From the NCBI RefSeq assembly GCF_022024015.1, contig NZ_CP091786.1, forward strand, positions 558,001-622,000: DNA of 64,000 nt, given 5' to 3'. Shown here in pieces: positions 15,001-21,971 of the stretch. The DNA is from Prevotella sp. E9-3. GTDB taxonomy: Bacteria; Bacteroidota; Bacteroidia; Bacteroidales; Bacteroidaceae. A program made the position numbers and the translations under genes. Every line of letters starts with the position of its first letter. Position 1 is the first letter of the stretch. The notes beneath the pieces are model-generated. The model had not been told where the DNA came from and searched no databases. It worked only from the letters and a program-made list of their open reading frames with translations.

Positions 15001-16230
15001 CGGCAGGAAGCCGGACTGATGGACTTCAACCGCCTGCAGGACATAGAACTGAAAGGCGTGGAGACCTTCTATGGCGCTCTTGTCAGGACAGGACGCATGA
15101 CACAGGCCGAATATGACGCTATCGTTGAGCACATCAAGCGAAGGTATGCAGAACTGTCGGCCAGCCAGACTGCCGACAATAGTATTCAGGAGAAGGCCGC
15201 TGCTGCCCTCGACACGGCAGCAAAGAAAGCAGGAGTCGAACAGACGGCAGCACCCAGTGATGCTGCCACCGGCATCTTCAGTGTGAAGCAGGCCGTGAAC
15301 CAGCAGAAACTCATTAACGAGCAACTGAAGCTGCTCTATGGTGAGGACTACGAGAATAACCGCGAGTACCAGGAGGCCAAGCGGCAGTTGGACGCCCAGA
15401 CGATGCAGACCATCGTGGCAGGCTCACAGGCAGCCTATAGCACCATCAATTCTCTGATGTCTGCCGCATCGTCCTATGCTCAGGCCTGCAGCGATGCAGA
15501 GGTGGCCAGGATCAACAAGAACTACGAGGAGCAGATTGCTGCTGCAGGGAACAACTCAAAGAAACGTGCCAAGCTGGAGAAAGAGCGTGACAAGGAAATA
15601 GCCAAGGCAAAGACCGCTGCCAACGAGAAAGCCATGAAGATTGAGTTGGCTCAGGCTATTGCCCAGAGTGCACTCGGTGCCATCAGTGCCTACAGCAGCA
15701 CGATGGCAGGTGCTCCTTATCCTGCCAACCTGGTACTGGCTCCTATCTCGGCGGCTATTGCGCTCGCTGCCGGTGCGTTGCAGATAGCCACCATCAAGAA
15801 GCAGCATGAGGCAGAGGCCCTCGGATATTACGAGGGTGGCTTCACCGGCGGATCACAATATAGGAAAGAGGCCGGCGTGGTACATGAAGGGGAGTTCGTA
15901 GCCAACCACCAGGCAGTGAACAACCGACAACTCATGCCAGTGTTCACGCTGCTCGATCAGGCGCAGCGCAACAACCGTGTCGGCTCTCTCCGGGCAGAAG
16001 ACGTGACCAACGTGATGGGTGGCCCTGCTGCCGTCAATGTGGCGGCTCCCATCGTGAACGTGCAGAACGACAGCGAGGAACTGCGCGACGCTTTGGACGC
16101 TCATCGGGAGGCCACAGAGATGCTTATCCGCAGGATTGAGGAAGGCATTCCGGCATATTCCGTGATAGACGGCCCCGACGGGACATACCACAACCTGAAG
16201 AAATATGAACGACTTATTAGCAAGAAATAG
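12052..16230 (+). CDS. Phage tail tape measure protein (TP901 family)
   Basis: A 1392-residue protein that sets tail length and is injected with the DNA. It starts with a coiled coil (residues 10-130), then the TP901 core domain (about 180-400, with YTGQSMGEVERMNEDF, SREQLNQLAGAAGRLGI and DFTARVAGFGKQLGL). Hydrophobic segments lie near 505-525 and 555-580, followed by long charged coiled coils (600-1060) and an Ala/Gly-rich hydrophobic stretch near 1210-1250. If the usual relation of about 0.15 nm per residue holds, the tail would be roughly 200 nm, so a siphovirus. It is separated from the other tail genes by the lysis and HicAB modules. Confidence 0.95.
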   Translation: MASREEKFTATIEINSQQAKSRLNELKKDVDDLKKEQRKALAENTTEGKKRAQQLQKEIDLKNKLYRQEEKHVMGLNAAMQSLSGKTYKDMQQEVRALNKLMRDGTIEKNSEEWAALAERVKAVKREMKEYEQAVTDMPRKLSLWEKATNFLNKNWGALTQIIGAATGLSMTIRKVTSDYAEMEQEMANVRKYTGQSMGEVERMNEDFKKMDTRTSREQLNQLAGAAGRLGITSTEAVEEFVDAADKIDVALGDDLGDGAVDQIGKLAMAFGEDERMGLRGAMLATGSAINELAQNSSAQAGYLVDFTARVAGFGKQLGLTQAQIMGFGAVMDENLLRDEMASTAFGNMLTKMQTDTAKFAKIAGKDIKEFSDLIKNDANQAVLTLAENLRRQDSQTMMKMLDDMGLDGARAVGVLSTLADKIDDVRDRQRIANDAYAEGTSVIKEFGIQNNTVQAGIDKAKKRFLDLSIELGEKLLPIVKYTISSTSLLIKGLNALMNFVSRHKILIVALSAEIAILNAKRLYGIGLAKKEVLWNSRVAQSIKSIGTAIKANPWGIGITAITAFVALLVEAASRTAQNTKEVTALVKAHKKATEEYDTERSKIEMLNNQVHNNSLSYDKRKEALDALKEIVPDYLADLDKEKGLINDNTEALTDYLSQLEKSIKMKAAQEELEEAYRKKRSLKRQEKNLNQELGDANLSLAAAQFSASTQANRLGTSGMRNLSKGMDLATKNAQARVNSVKGQLDDVHKQLQQTEGDITELNDEITTTSAELSKMKRTKSGGESEEGNSAGGYKTEAELKKEEAERKKKDAEKKKYLKDQADAAKASLQEQLAFEMLAYRQGTTTYTDYMEKKHNLTQNYYDQLKRIYGEDSKEYKKALLQQERDESEYNQWRIKQKDDRLLQDKYLRDHNIRMQYAQQGIRDEEALNEALLRSDIAYLKQKQNLYQKGSKEWLEIEQQIQQKNRQHQFELEQSWMQRLSQYRQEAGLMDFNRLQDIELKGVETFYGALVRTGRMTQAEYDAIVEHIKRRYAELSASQTADNSIQEKAAAALDTAAKKAGVEQTAAPSDAATGIFSVKQAVNQQKLINEQLKLLYGEDYENNREYQEAKRQLDAQTMQTIVAGSQAAYSTINSLMSAASSYAQACSDAEVARINKNYEEQIAAAGNNSKKRAKLEKERDKEIAKAKTAANEKAMKIELAQAIAQSALGAISAYSSTMAGAPYPANLVLAPISAAIALAAGALQIATIKKQHEAEALGYYEGGFTGGSQYRKEAGVVHEGEFVANHQAVNNRQLMPVFTLLDQAQRNNRVGSLRAEDVTNVMGGPAAVNVAAPIVNVQNDSEELRDALDAHREATEMLIRRIEEGIPAYSVIDGPDGTYHNLKKYERLISKK

Positions 16231-16232
16231 CC

Positions 16233-18098
16233 ATGACAGAAGTTTTCCTGAATAAACAAAGAGCCATACTCAAAGAGGACAGCAAACTGAAACTGACCAT
16301 CGAGAACACCTTTTTTGAGGACTCCGGCAGTTACACGCTCGATGTCACGTTTCCGCTCGACATCGAGGAGAACCGTAAGGTGTTCGGCTCCATCAACCGC
16401 ATCGAGGTGGCTAAGAGGTTTGTCACCTTCGATGCCACCATCCTCGTGGATTCAAAGATGGTGTTCAAGGGCACAGCCAAGATTACCAACATCAATGATA
16501 AGGAAGTCAAACTGCAGATGCTCTCAGGCAGAAGTCATGTGAAGTTCTGGACAAAGGCTGAGAAGATGTATATCGACAGGCTGCACTACGAGTACACGGA
16601 CAGGAACAACACACTCGAAGGCTTCGTCCAGTACGAAAGTTTCTGGGGGTATCCCATCGTCAAGGCCGGATCATTCCCTGGCAAGAGAGGACAGTTCTGC
16701 TATGTCCCGATAAAGGATGTAAACGGGTCGAAACCAGGAGAAGGTAGCTATCAAGGATTGTGGAACGAACACAAACTGATGATATACGGCGATGACTTGA
16801 TGGTTCTGTCTCAGGGTGGCACGTTTCCGGCTGGCTACACTGTCCAGTACTACATAGAGATCAGTAGACAGTGCATTTGTCCTAATCTGATGTTTGTAGC
16901 AAAGTGGATATTCGGCCATCTCGGATATACGGTGAGACGAAACGACCGGGACAATGATTTCGTAAACTCTATTTACATCGCCAATGCTACAAGGACTACA
17001 ACACAGCCGCGCAACAACTCCAATAATAGTGCTGACGAAGATGCCATGGCCAAGGCGCTGCCGCACTGGACCGTCGAGGAATTCATCAAGCAGTTCCAGA
17101 ATTTCCTCAACGTAAAGGTCATCTTTGACGACATCGAGAATGCTGTCGATATTGTCGACTCAGTTTACGATGAAGGTTCCATAGATATTACCAACCAGAT
17201 TGAAGACGAATATGAGGTTGAACTTTTCGACGACGAAGACGCTAAGGAAATGCTGTACGACTCTAACCTGAGATACAAGAAAGGGGCTCTTGGAGGTGAA
17301 TACAGATTAGACATGATTGACCAGGAGGTTCTTTCGCCATTTACGTTACTGAAGTTCCCGTCGAGTTCTGGAGTCTGGTCTTCTTTTGAATCAATGTCAG
17401 TTGAAGAAAGGAAGAAATATGTCTGGCAAGACAATCTGAATGGACGCCAGTATTGTGCGAACAGTGAAGGGAATATGGCGAGTATCAACGCGTTCGGCTG
17501 CCTTGTCAGGAATGAGAATAACCAGAACGATATTGAACTAAAGATATCACCCGTTTCAATTACAACAGAGATAAAGATGCCGGTGTTCGAGTTTGGCGGA
17601 GGGGGCGGCGCAAAATATCGCGGTGAAAAGAAAACCGAATGTAAACAGACTGTGTTGTGTCTTGAGAACCAATACGAAGCAGCAAGTAAGCCGACAGTTT
17701 GGGATGCCATAACTGGAGAAACGGAGTCTGAAGAAAAGAAAGAGGATATCATGCAGGTATTCTTCATGGATGGAAGGGAACATTCGACCGGCTTTTACGC
17801 AAGTAAGACACAATACCCTTTTACGGACTTTGTCCTTCAGGATGGGTATTATGGCATCAGCTACTCTTTCAGTCTGATAAGGAATCGCGCAGGATCAATA
17901 GGCTACTACCACAAACAGGCTGTCAAACAGAACCGCAACGCAGAGCACCGGTTCAAGTTCAGGGCGAAGACTATCCCTTCTGTTTATTCCATCTTCCTCG
18001 TCAGGAACAAACGCTATGCCTGCAAGAAAATGGAGGTGCAGTTCGACAATAAGGGCATGGACGAAAGTATCATGGGATACTTTGAGGAAATCTTCTGA
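16233..18098 (+). CDS. Phage tail protein downstream of the tape measure
   Basis: A 621-residue protein two bases after the tape-measure stop. It begins MTEVFLNKQRAILKEDSKLKLTIENTFF and continues as beta-rich sequence; a poly-Gly patch is at EFGGGGGAKYRGE (near 450). In tailed phages the gene directly after the tape measure encodes a distal-tail or tip protein, and several Bacteroides prophages have a protein with this type of N-terminus there. No enzymatic motif is visible. It is the last structural gene before the integrase. Confidence 0.75.
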   Translation: MTEVFLNKQRAILKEDSKLKLTIENTFFEDSGSYTLDVTFPLDIEENRKVFGSINRIEVAKRFVTFDATILVDSKMVFKGTAKITNINDKEVKLQMLSGRSHVKFWTKAEKMYIDRLHYEYTDRNNTLEGFVQYESFWGYPIVKAGSFPGKRGQFCYVPIKDVNGSKPGEGSYQGLWNEHKLMIYGDDLMVLSQGGTFPAGYTVQYYIEISRQCICPNLMFVAKWIFGHLGYTVRRNDRDNDFVNSIYIANATRTTTQPRNNSNNSADEDAMAKALPHWTVEEFIKQFQNFLNVKVIFDDIENAVDIVDSVYDEGSIDITNQIEDEYEVELFDDEDAKEMLYDSNLRYKKGALGGEYRLDMIDQEVLSPFTLLKFPSSSGVWSSFESMSVEERKKYVWQDNLNGRQYCANSEGNMASINAFGCLVRNENNQNDIELKISPVSITTEIKMPVFEFGGGGGAKYRGEKKTECKQTVLCLENQYEAASKPTVWDAITGETESEEKKEDIMQVFFMDGREHSTGFYASKTQYPFTDFVLQDGYYGISYSFSLIRNRAGSIGYYHKQAVKQNRNAEHRFKFRAKTIPSVYSIFLVRNKRYACKKMEVQFDNKGMDESIMGYFEEIF

Positions 18099-18120
18099 AT
18101 GCACACAAAAGATAATATTT

Positions 18121-18220
18121 GCACACGCTTTGCACTCAGGCGCACACCATACCAGCCCACCCTGAGCCGTCATGCCACCGCATTTTGCCCTGGTGGTGTG
18201 CGCCTGTGTGCAGCGTGTGC
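18121..18220. terminator. Long imperfect inverted repeat between convergent tail gene and integrase
   Basis: Arms 18121-18154 and 18191-18220 pair over about 30 bases with a small bulge and two mismatches; the loop is 36 bases. The repeat fills the gap between two converging stop codons, so a two-way terminator is the simplest reading. GCACACGC and GCGCACACC motifs recur inside it, so integrase or excisionase arm-site binding is a less likely alternative. Confidence 0.6.
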
Positions 18221-18221
18221 A

Positions 18222-19406
18222 TCAGAATACACCCTTGTAGGATAGAATAAGTGGATTGGCCTCCTTGATGTCCAAGGGCGTATAAGTGTTGGTGATGAGC
18301 AGAGAAGAATGACGTGCCTGGTCCCTGACGCTGATGGGGTCGGTATTGGAGCGCAGCATATTGGTGATGCCGGTGTCCTTCAGACTGTAAAACTTGTATT
18401 CTGCAGGAAGCTTCAAGTCCTTGCGGACATGGTGGTTCCAGTAGTCACGGAACTGTTTTGAGTCACGCCACTCTTCACCAGGCTTGCACCTGTCACTGAA
18501 GAGGTAGTAGTGGCCGGGATAGTCAAAGATCTTCAGGTCGAGCATCAGCCTCACGATATGGTCTGGCAGTGTCAGCACGGCATCGTTGTGGTTCTTGGTC
18601 TGCTCTCCATGGAGGATGAGCGTCTTCTTCTCAATCTGGAAGTCGCGCAGCCTGAGAAGCGACATCTCATGCGGGCGCACGAACATATAATGTAAGATAT
18701 AGCAGGCAAGTAAGAAATACTTGTTCTTCTTTTCTAGATAGGTCCGCACCTCTACCATGTGTTTGTCTGGTATCGTCGTGCGGTTCTTGCCCTGCTTGCG
18801 CTTGATGCGCTCCAGCCCCTCGGTAGGATCATCATGAACGTACCTCCTTGACTTCATCCATTTGAAGAAAGAATGAAGCCAAGACAGATAGTTATTATAG
18901 GTCAACGGCGCATTGTTGCGTTCGATGAGGATATAGTCCATGAACTTCGACATCACGAACTCGTCTATCTGGTAAGGATAGTAGATGTTGAACTTCTCTA
19001 TACCATCCCAGTTCTCAAGTATGCTGAGTCGTGAGAGGTAGTCCCTCATCGTTTCTTCCCTGAAGGCTGAGTCGTTGTGCAGTTTCACAACGTACTGCCG
19101 GTAGAGCGTACACACCTCTTTCCATGTCGTGAACTGCGCCCCGGCCCTCAGTTCCACCCAAGGATTCCAGCCGCGAACGAGTTTCTGTGTCAGTTCCTCT
19201 ACAAGTGTCCTGGCATACGAGTTCCTCGCCCGCTGGCTCTTCATGTGGTCGAGCATGATCTTCTTTCTCCGCATCTTGCCCTGAGCAGGGTCAAAAGCAT
19301 AGAAGTCCACATAGTTTTCCTTGCCTTTGTGGATGACGGGCGGAGTCCATTCTTTCGTTTTATTGCTGCCCGAAGTTGAGTTATAACCAAAAATTTTTTT
19401 ATCCAT
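18222..19406 (-). CDS. int: Tyrosine-type phage integrase
   Basis: A 394-residue recombinase from the ATG at 19406; a GTG codon directly before it is an alternative start. The N-terminal 200 residues contain the arm-binding and core-binding (SAM-like) domains. The catalytic set is visible: R244 (YMFVRPHEMS), K271 (GEQTKNHND), a motif-II segment YSLKDTGITN where the usual HxxR reads SxxK, H366 (ARHSS) and nucleophile Y375 (ITNTYTPLD). The LKDTG variant is common in Bacteroidetes integrases. The gene converges on the tail genes and faces tRNA-Pro, its probable integration site. It would carry out integration and, with a directionality factor not in the window, excision. Confidence 0.93.
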   Translation of the reverse strand: MDKKIFGYNSTSGSNKTKEWTPPVIHKGKENYVDFYAFDPAQGKMRRKKIMLDHMKSQRARNSYARTLVEELTQKLVRGWNPWVELRAGAQFTTWKEVCTLYRQYVVKLHNDSAFREETMRDYLSRLSILENWDGIEKFNIYYPYQIDEFVMSKFMDYILIERNNAPLTYNNYLSWLHSFFKWMKSRRYVHDDPTEGLERIKRKQGKNRTTIPDKHMVEVRTYLEKKNKYFLLACYILHYMFVRPHEMSLLRLRDFQIEKKTLILHGEQTKNHNDAVLTLPDHIVRLMLDLKIFDYPGHYYLFSDRCKPGEEWRDSKQFRDYWNHHVRKDLKLPAEYKFYSLKDTGITNMLRSNTDPISVRDQARHSSLLITNTYTPLDIKEANPLILSYKGVF

Positions 19407-19503
19407 CACTCTAAAATTTTTCAGTGCGATGGATGCCGTTTTTGTCGCCGCGTGAAAAGATTGCGTCCGAGTTTCGTCCGACCTTCAGGTGGCGACCAAA
19501 TGA

Positions 19504-19528
19504 AAAACCGCCTGTTTAAGGCGGTTTT
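19504..19528 (-). terminator. Terminator downstream of tRNA-Pro
   Basis: AAAACCGCC (19504-19512) and GGCGGTTTT (19520-19528) form a 9-base-pair stem with a 7-base loop and U/A-rich ends. It lies 13 bases beyond the tRNA-Pro 3' end, so it should end tRNA-Pro transcription. It lies on the prophage side of the tRNA, so it may be phage-supplied. Confidence 0.7.
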
Positions 19529-19540
19529 CCTTGATTTTAG

Positions 19541-19613
19541 TCGGGATGAGGCGACTCGAACGCCCGACCCCTACGTCCCGAACGTAGTGCGCTACCAACT
19601 GCGCTACATCCCG
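19541..19613 (-). tRNA. tRNA-Pro(CGG): tRNA-Pro (anticodon CGG), probable prophage attachment site
   Basis: A full cloverleaf of 73 bases on the minus strand: acceptor CGGGATG/CATCCCG, D-arm GCGC, anticodon stem CTACG/CGTAG with loop TTCGGGA (anticodon CGG, reading CCG), T-arm with TTCGAGT, discriminator A, no encoded CCA. The 3' end points to the prophage and integrase, so the phage probably integrated here and restored the tRNA 3' end with its own copy. Confidence 0.95.
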
Positions 19614-19678
19614 AATGCCCGAAAGCGGATGCAAAGTTACTATATTTTTTCGAGAAAGAATAAGTTTTTAGTTAAAAA

Positions 19679-19710
19679 TTTGCAGGATTCGCAAAAATGT
19701 ACTACCTTTG
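19679..19710 (+). promoter_or_regulatory. Promoter of tRNA-Phe
   Basis: TTTG (19679-19682), 20 bases, then TACCTTTG (19703-19710). A clear host-type Bacteroidetes promoter 17 bases before the tRNA. Confidence 0.8.
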
Positions 19711-19727
19711 CACCCGCAATAAACGAT

Positions 19728-19800
19728 GGTGCCTTAGCTCAGTTGGTAGAGCATCGGACTGAAAATCCGTGTGTCCCCGGTTCGATTCCTGGAGGTACCA
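19728..19800 (+). tRNA. tRNA-Phe(GAA): tRNA-Phe (anticodon GAA)
   Basis: Cloverleaf of 73 bases: acceptor GGTGCCT/AGGTACC with one G-U pair, D-arm GCTC/GAGC, anticodon stem TCGGA/TCCGT (outermost T-T unpaired) with loop CTGAAAA (anticodon GAA), T-arm with TTCGATT and one C-U mismatch in the stem, discriminator A, CCA not encoded. Confidence 0.95.
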
Positions 19801-19804
19801 CAAG

Positions 19805-19838
19805 AAACGCTCATTTGCCGAAAGGTGAATGAGCGTTT
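19805..19838 (+). terminator. Terminator of tRNA-Phe
   Basis: AAACGCTCATT (19805-19815) and AATGAGCGTTT (19828-19838) form an 11-base-pair stem followed by TCTGTTTG, directly after the tRNA. Confidence 0.85.
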
Positions 19839-19906
19839 TCTGTTTGAAAAAAATGGAATGATGAGAATCTATGGCTCGTCAGGAAAGGCTGCATAGCTTC
19901 GTTCGT

Positions 19907-20383
19907 TTAGTAATTGTCGAGTACTTCTTTCAGTTTGTTCCTCTTTTTGGACGAGCCGCCTTTTTTGCCGATTAGCTGTAAGAGACCAAGAGGATTGAAA
20001 CCTTGAAGCGTGGACCGTTGCAGTTGGGCATCGACACTGTTGGTTTTCATGTCGAATTCTATTTTCCTCTTCTTGCCCCACACCGTCACCTCGCCTATGT
20101 AGCCTTCCTTGGGAATGAGTTTGATGGTGTCGCCATTGTGGAAGTCGCCGGCATCGACTACGCGGCCAATGAAGGCTGGATGGGAAACGGTGAAACGCTG
20201 GAAGGTGTCTTTCAGACAGAATGTGCCGTCCCACTTGGTGAGGGTATCGACGCCCTCGGTGGTATAGATCACAGCATCGCGTATGGGGACACCGGTCTCC
20301 ATATTTGCTACCACTGCCTCCAGTTGGGCTTGCGCAGAAAGGGCTGTAAGCAGCAAAAAGATTAATGCGATGGTCTGTTTCAT
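19907..20383 (-). CDS. Secreted protein, unknown, carboxypeptidase-regulatory-like fold
   Basis: A 158-residue protein with a signal peptide (MKQTIALIFLLLTALSAQAQ, cleavage after about residue 19). The mature N-terminus (LEAVVANMETGVPIRDAVIYTTEGVDTLTKWDGTFCL) has the pattern of a carboxypeptidase-D regulatory-like beta domain, a common exported module in Bacteroidetes. The C-terminus is basic (KKGGSSKKRNKLKEVLDNY). A TATATTTG -7 box lies just upstream (20389-20396, minus strand), so it is transcribed separately from the murF cluster. Function unknown. Confidence 0.75.
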   Translation of the reverse strand: MKQTIALIFLLLTALSAQAQLEAVVANMETGVPIRDAVIYTTEGVDTLTKWDGTFCLKDTFQRFTVSHPAFIGRVVDAGDFHNGDTIKLIPKEGYIGEVTVWGKKRKIEFDMKTNSVDAQLQRSTLQGFNPLGLLQLIGKKGGSSKKRNKLKEVLDNY

Positions 20384-20487
20384 GTTTGCAAATATAAGAG
20401 AGAAAAGAACTTACAGAAGAATGTTTTTTGTATTCTTAAGATGATTTCAAACTGGGAAAGCATGGTTTAGTTTAATTAAAATAAACT

Positions 20488-20519
20488 ATGCGATACGTAC
20501 TTATTGGCACGTATCGCAT
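20488..20519 (-). terminator. Terminator after murF
   Basis: An 11-base perfect stem ATGCGATACGT/ACGTATCGCAT (20488-20498 and 20509-20519) followed on the minus strand by AGTTTATTTT. It closes the cell-wall and division cluster 36 bases after the murF stop. Confidence 0.85.
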
Positions 20520-20555
20520 TGTATTGAACAGTCTGTATGATAAACTGTATGGGGG

Positions 20556-21932
20556 TTACAGCAGTTCAGGCAACTGGTGCAGTTTGGTGCTGTTGCTGCC
20601 TTTTACTAAGATGGTGTAGCCCTCGGGCAGTTCGTTCTGGAGGGCTTTCTTCACCTCTTCAACGTCATGGAACTTGCGGTAGTTGCAGTCGGTCTGGGCA
20701 AACTCATCGCCAACAAGCCATACAAGGTCGATGCCGCTCTGCTGGATGAGTTGCACGATGTGCTGATGCTCCTCCTGGCTGGTGGGGCCCAGTTCGCGCA
20801 TATCGCCAAGGATGGCCATTTTCTTCTCGGCCTCGACGCGTTGGAAATTGTCGAGTGCTGCCTCCATGCTTGATGGATTGGCATTGTAGGCATCTACGAT
20901 AAGACGGTTGTGAGCGGTTTCCAGCAGTTGTGAACGGCTATTGGTGGGATGGTAGTTCTCCAGTGCATGATCAATCTGTTTGCGATCCACATCGAAGTTG
21001 ATACCTACGGCAATAGCCGCCAAGAGGTTGTCAATATTATAGGCTCCGATGAGTTGGGTCTGTACCTTATGCCATTTCTGTGATGCGCCGCTTTCTTGCA
21101 GTTCGGCTAAGGGCTTACGCCAGCGGAACTTCAATAGCGGGCTGTCGCTTGCAACCACCTCGCCACTGATGCAGATTTCCTGTTTTTCCGGGTCGGTAGA
21201 GTAGGGCGTGATCCACAATGGATCATCGTCCAGTATCTGGTCAACCAGATATTCATTGTCGGCATCGAGGAAAATAAGTCCGTCTTTCTGAGTGCGAAGG
21301 AAGTCGTATAGTTCACATTTCGTCTTGATAACTCCTTCAAACGAACCGAATCCCTGCAGATGGGCACGACCTACATTGGTGATGAGTCCGCAAGTAGGTT
21401 CGGCTGTTTCAGCCAGCGTCTTGATGTCGCCAGGATGACTGGCTCCCATCTCGATAATGGCTATCTCATGTTCCTTAGTAAGACGGAACAGCGTTTTGGG
21501 CACGCCTACGTCGTTATTGAAGTTGCCTTCTGTGGCCAGTACGTTGTACTTCTCGGAAAGGACGGCACGTATCAGTTCTTTTGTGGTGGTCTTGCCATTG
21601 GTGCCAGTGATGGCAATGACAGGAATATTGAACTGGCGGCGATGCTCGCGAGCAAGGTCTTTATAGGTTTGCAGACAGTCGTTGACGAGGATGAGGCGTT
21701 TTGATTTCTCTTGTGCTGCAGGATCTCCTGAAGCAGCCAGATTGTCAAGAACCGTTTTCTCGTCGATAATAGCATAGGCACATCCCTTGTCGAGAGCCTG
21801 AATAGCAAACTCGTTACCATTGAACGAAGTTCCCTTCAATGCCAGGAAAATACTATCCTTGGGACAGTCACGGCTGTCTGTGGTGATGCAAGGGTGCTCT
21901 TTGTAGAGTTGATATAGTTGTTGGATGTCCAT
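20556..21932 (-). CDS. murF: UDP-MurNAc-tripeptide--D-Ala-D-Ala ligase
   Basis: A 458-residue cytoplasmic ATP-dependent Mur ligase that adds D-Ala-D-Ala to the UDP-MurNAc-tripeptide, the last soluble step of precursor synthesis. The P-loop [15 protein letters not shown] (near 108), the EMGASHPGDI segment typical of MurF, the GRAHLQGFGS segment, and VDAYNANPSSMEAALDNF in the C-terminal domain are all present. Length is normal. It is the last gene of the dcw cluster, after ftsZ, whereas in many bacteria it lies between murE and mraY. D-Ala-D-Ala is supplied by Ddl, encoded at 54723. Confidence 0.96.
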   Translation of the reverse strand: MDIQQLYQLYKEHPCITTDSRDCPKDSIFLALKGTSFNGNEFAIQALDKGCAYAIIDEKTVLDNLAASGDPAAQEKSKRLILVNDCLQTYKDLAREHRRQFNIPVIAITGTNGKTTTKELIRAVLSEKYNVLATEGNFNNDVGVPKTLFRLTKEHEIAIIEMGASHPGDIKTLAETAEPTCGLITNVGRAHLQGFGSFEGVIKTKCELYDFLRTQKDGLIFLDADNEYLVDQILDDDPLWITPYSTDPEKQEICISGEVVASDSPLLKFRWRKPLAELQESGASQKWHKVQTQLIGAYNIDNLLAAIAVGINFDVDRKQIDHALENYHPTNSRSQLLETAHNRLIVDAYNANPSSMEAALDNFQRVEAEKKMAILGDMRELGPTSQEEHQHIVQLIQQSGIDLVWLVGDEFAQTDCNYRKFHDVEEVKKALQNELPEGYTILVKGSNSTKLHQLPELL

Positions 21933-21971
21933 TTAGGTGAACCTTTTCACTATTTAATTATTCACTAATCC

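Larger units (their letters stand above)
1..19541. mobile_element. Prophage, right-hand part (left end outside window)
   Basis: Contiguous phage genes run from the window start to the 3' end of tRNA-Pro. They include tail/fibre genes, a DGR, holin-amidase-spanin, HicAB, a TP901-type tape measure, a tail-tip protein and a tyrosine integrase. The integrase is the last gene and lies 135 bases from the tRNA 3' end, the usual layout for integration into a tRNA gene. Head, packaging and replication genes are not in the window, so the element continues to the left. The tape measure suggests a long-tailed phage. The exact right border is inferred, because the matching left att copy cannot be seen. 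Confidence 0.9.

Noticed and set aside
19401..19434. Imperfect inverted repeat over the integrase start (ATCCATC...GATGGAT)
   Set aside because: Short arms with a two-base irregularity; it may be an integrase control site but I cannot separate it from chance.
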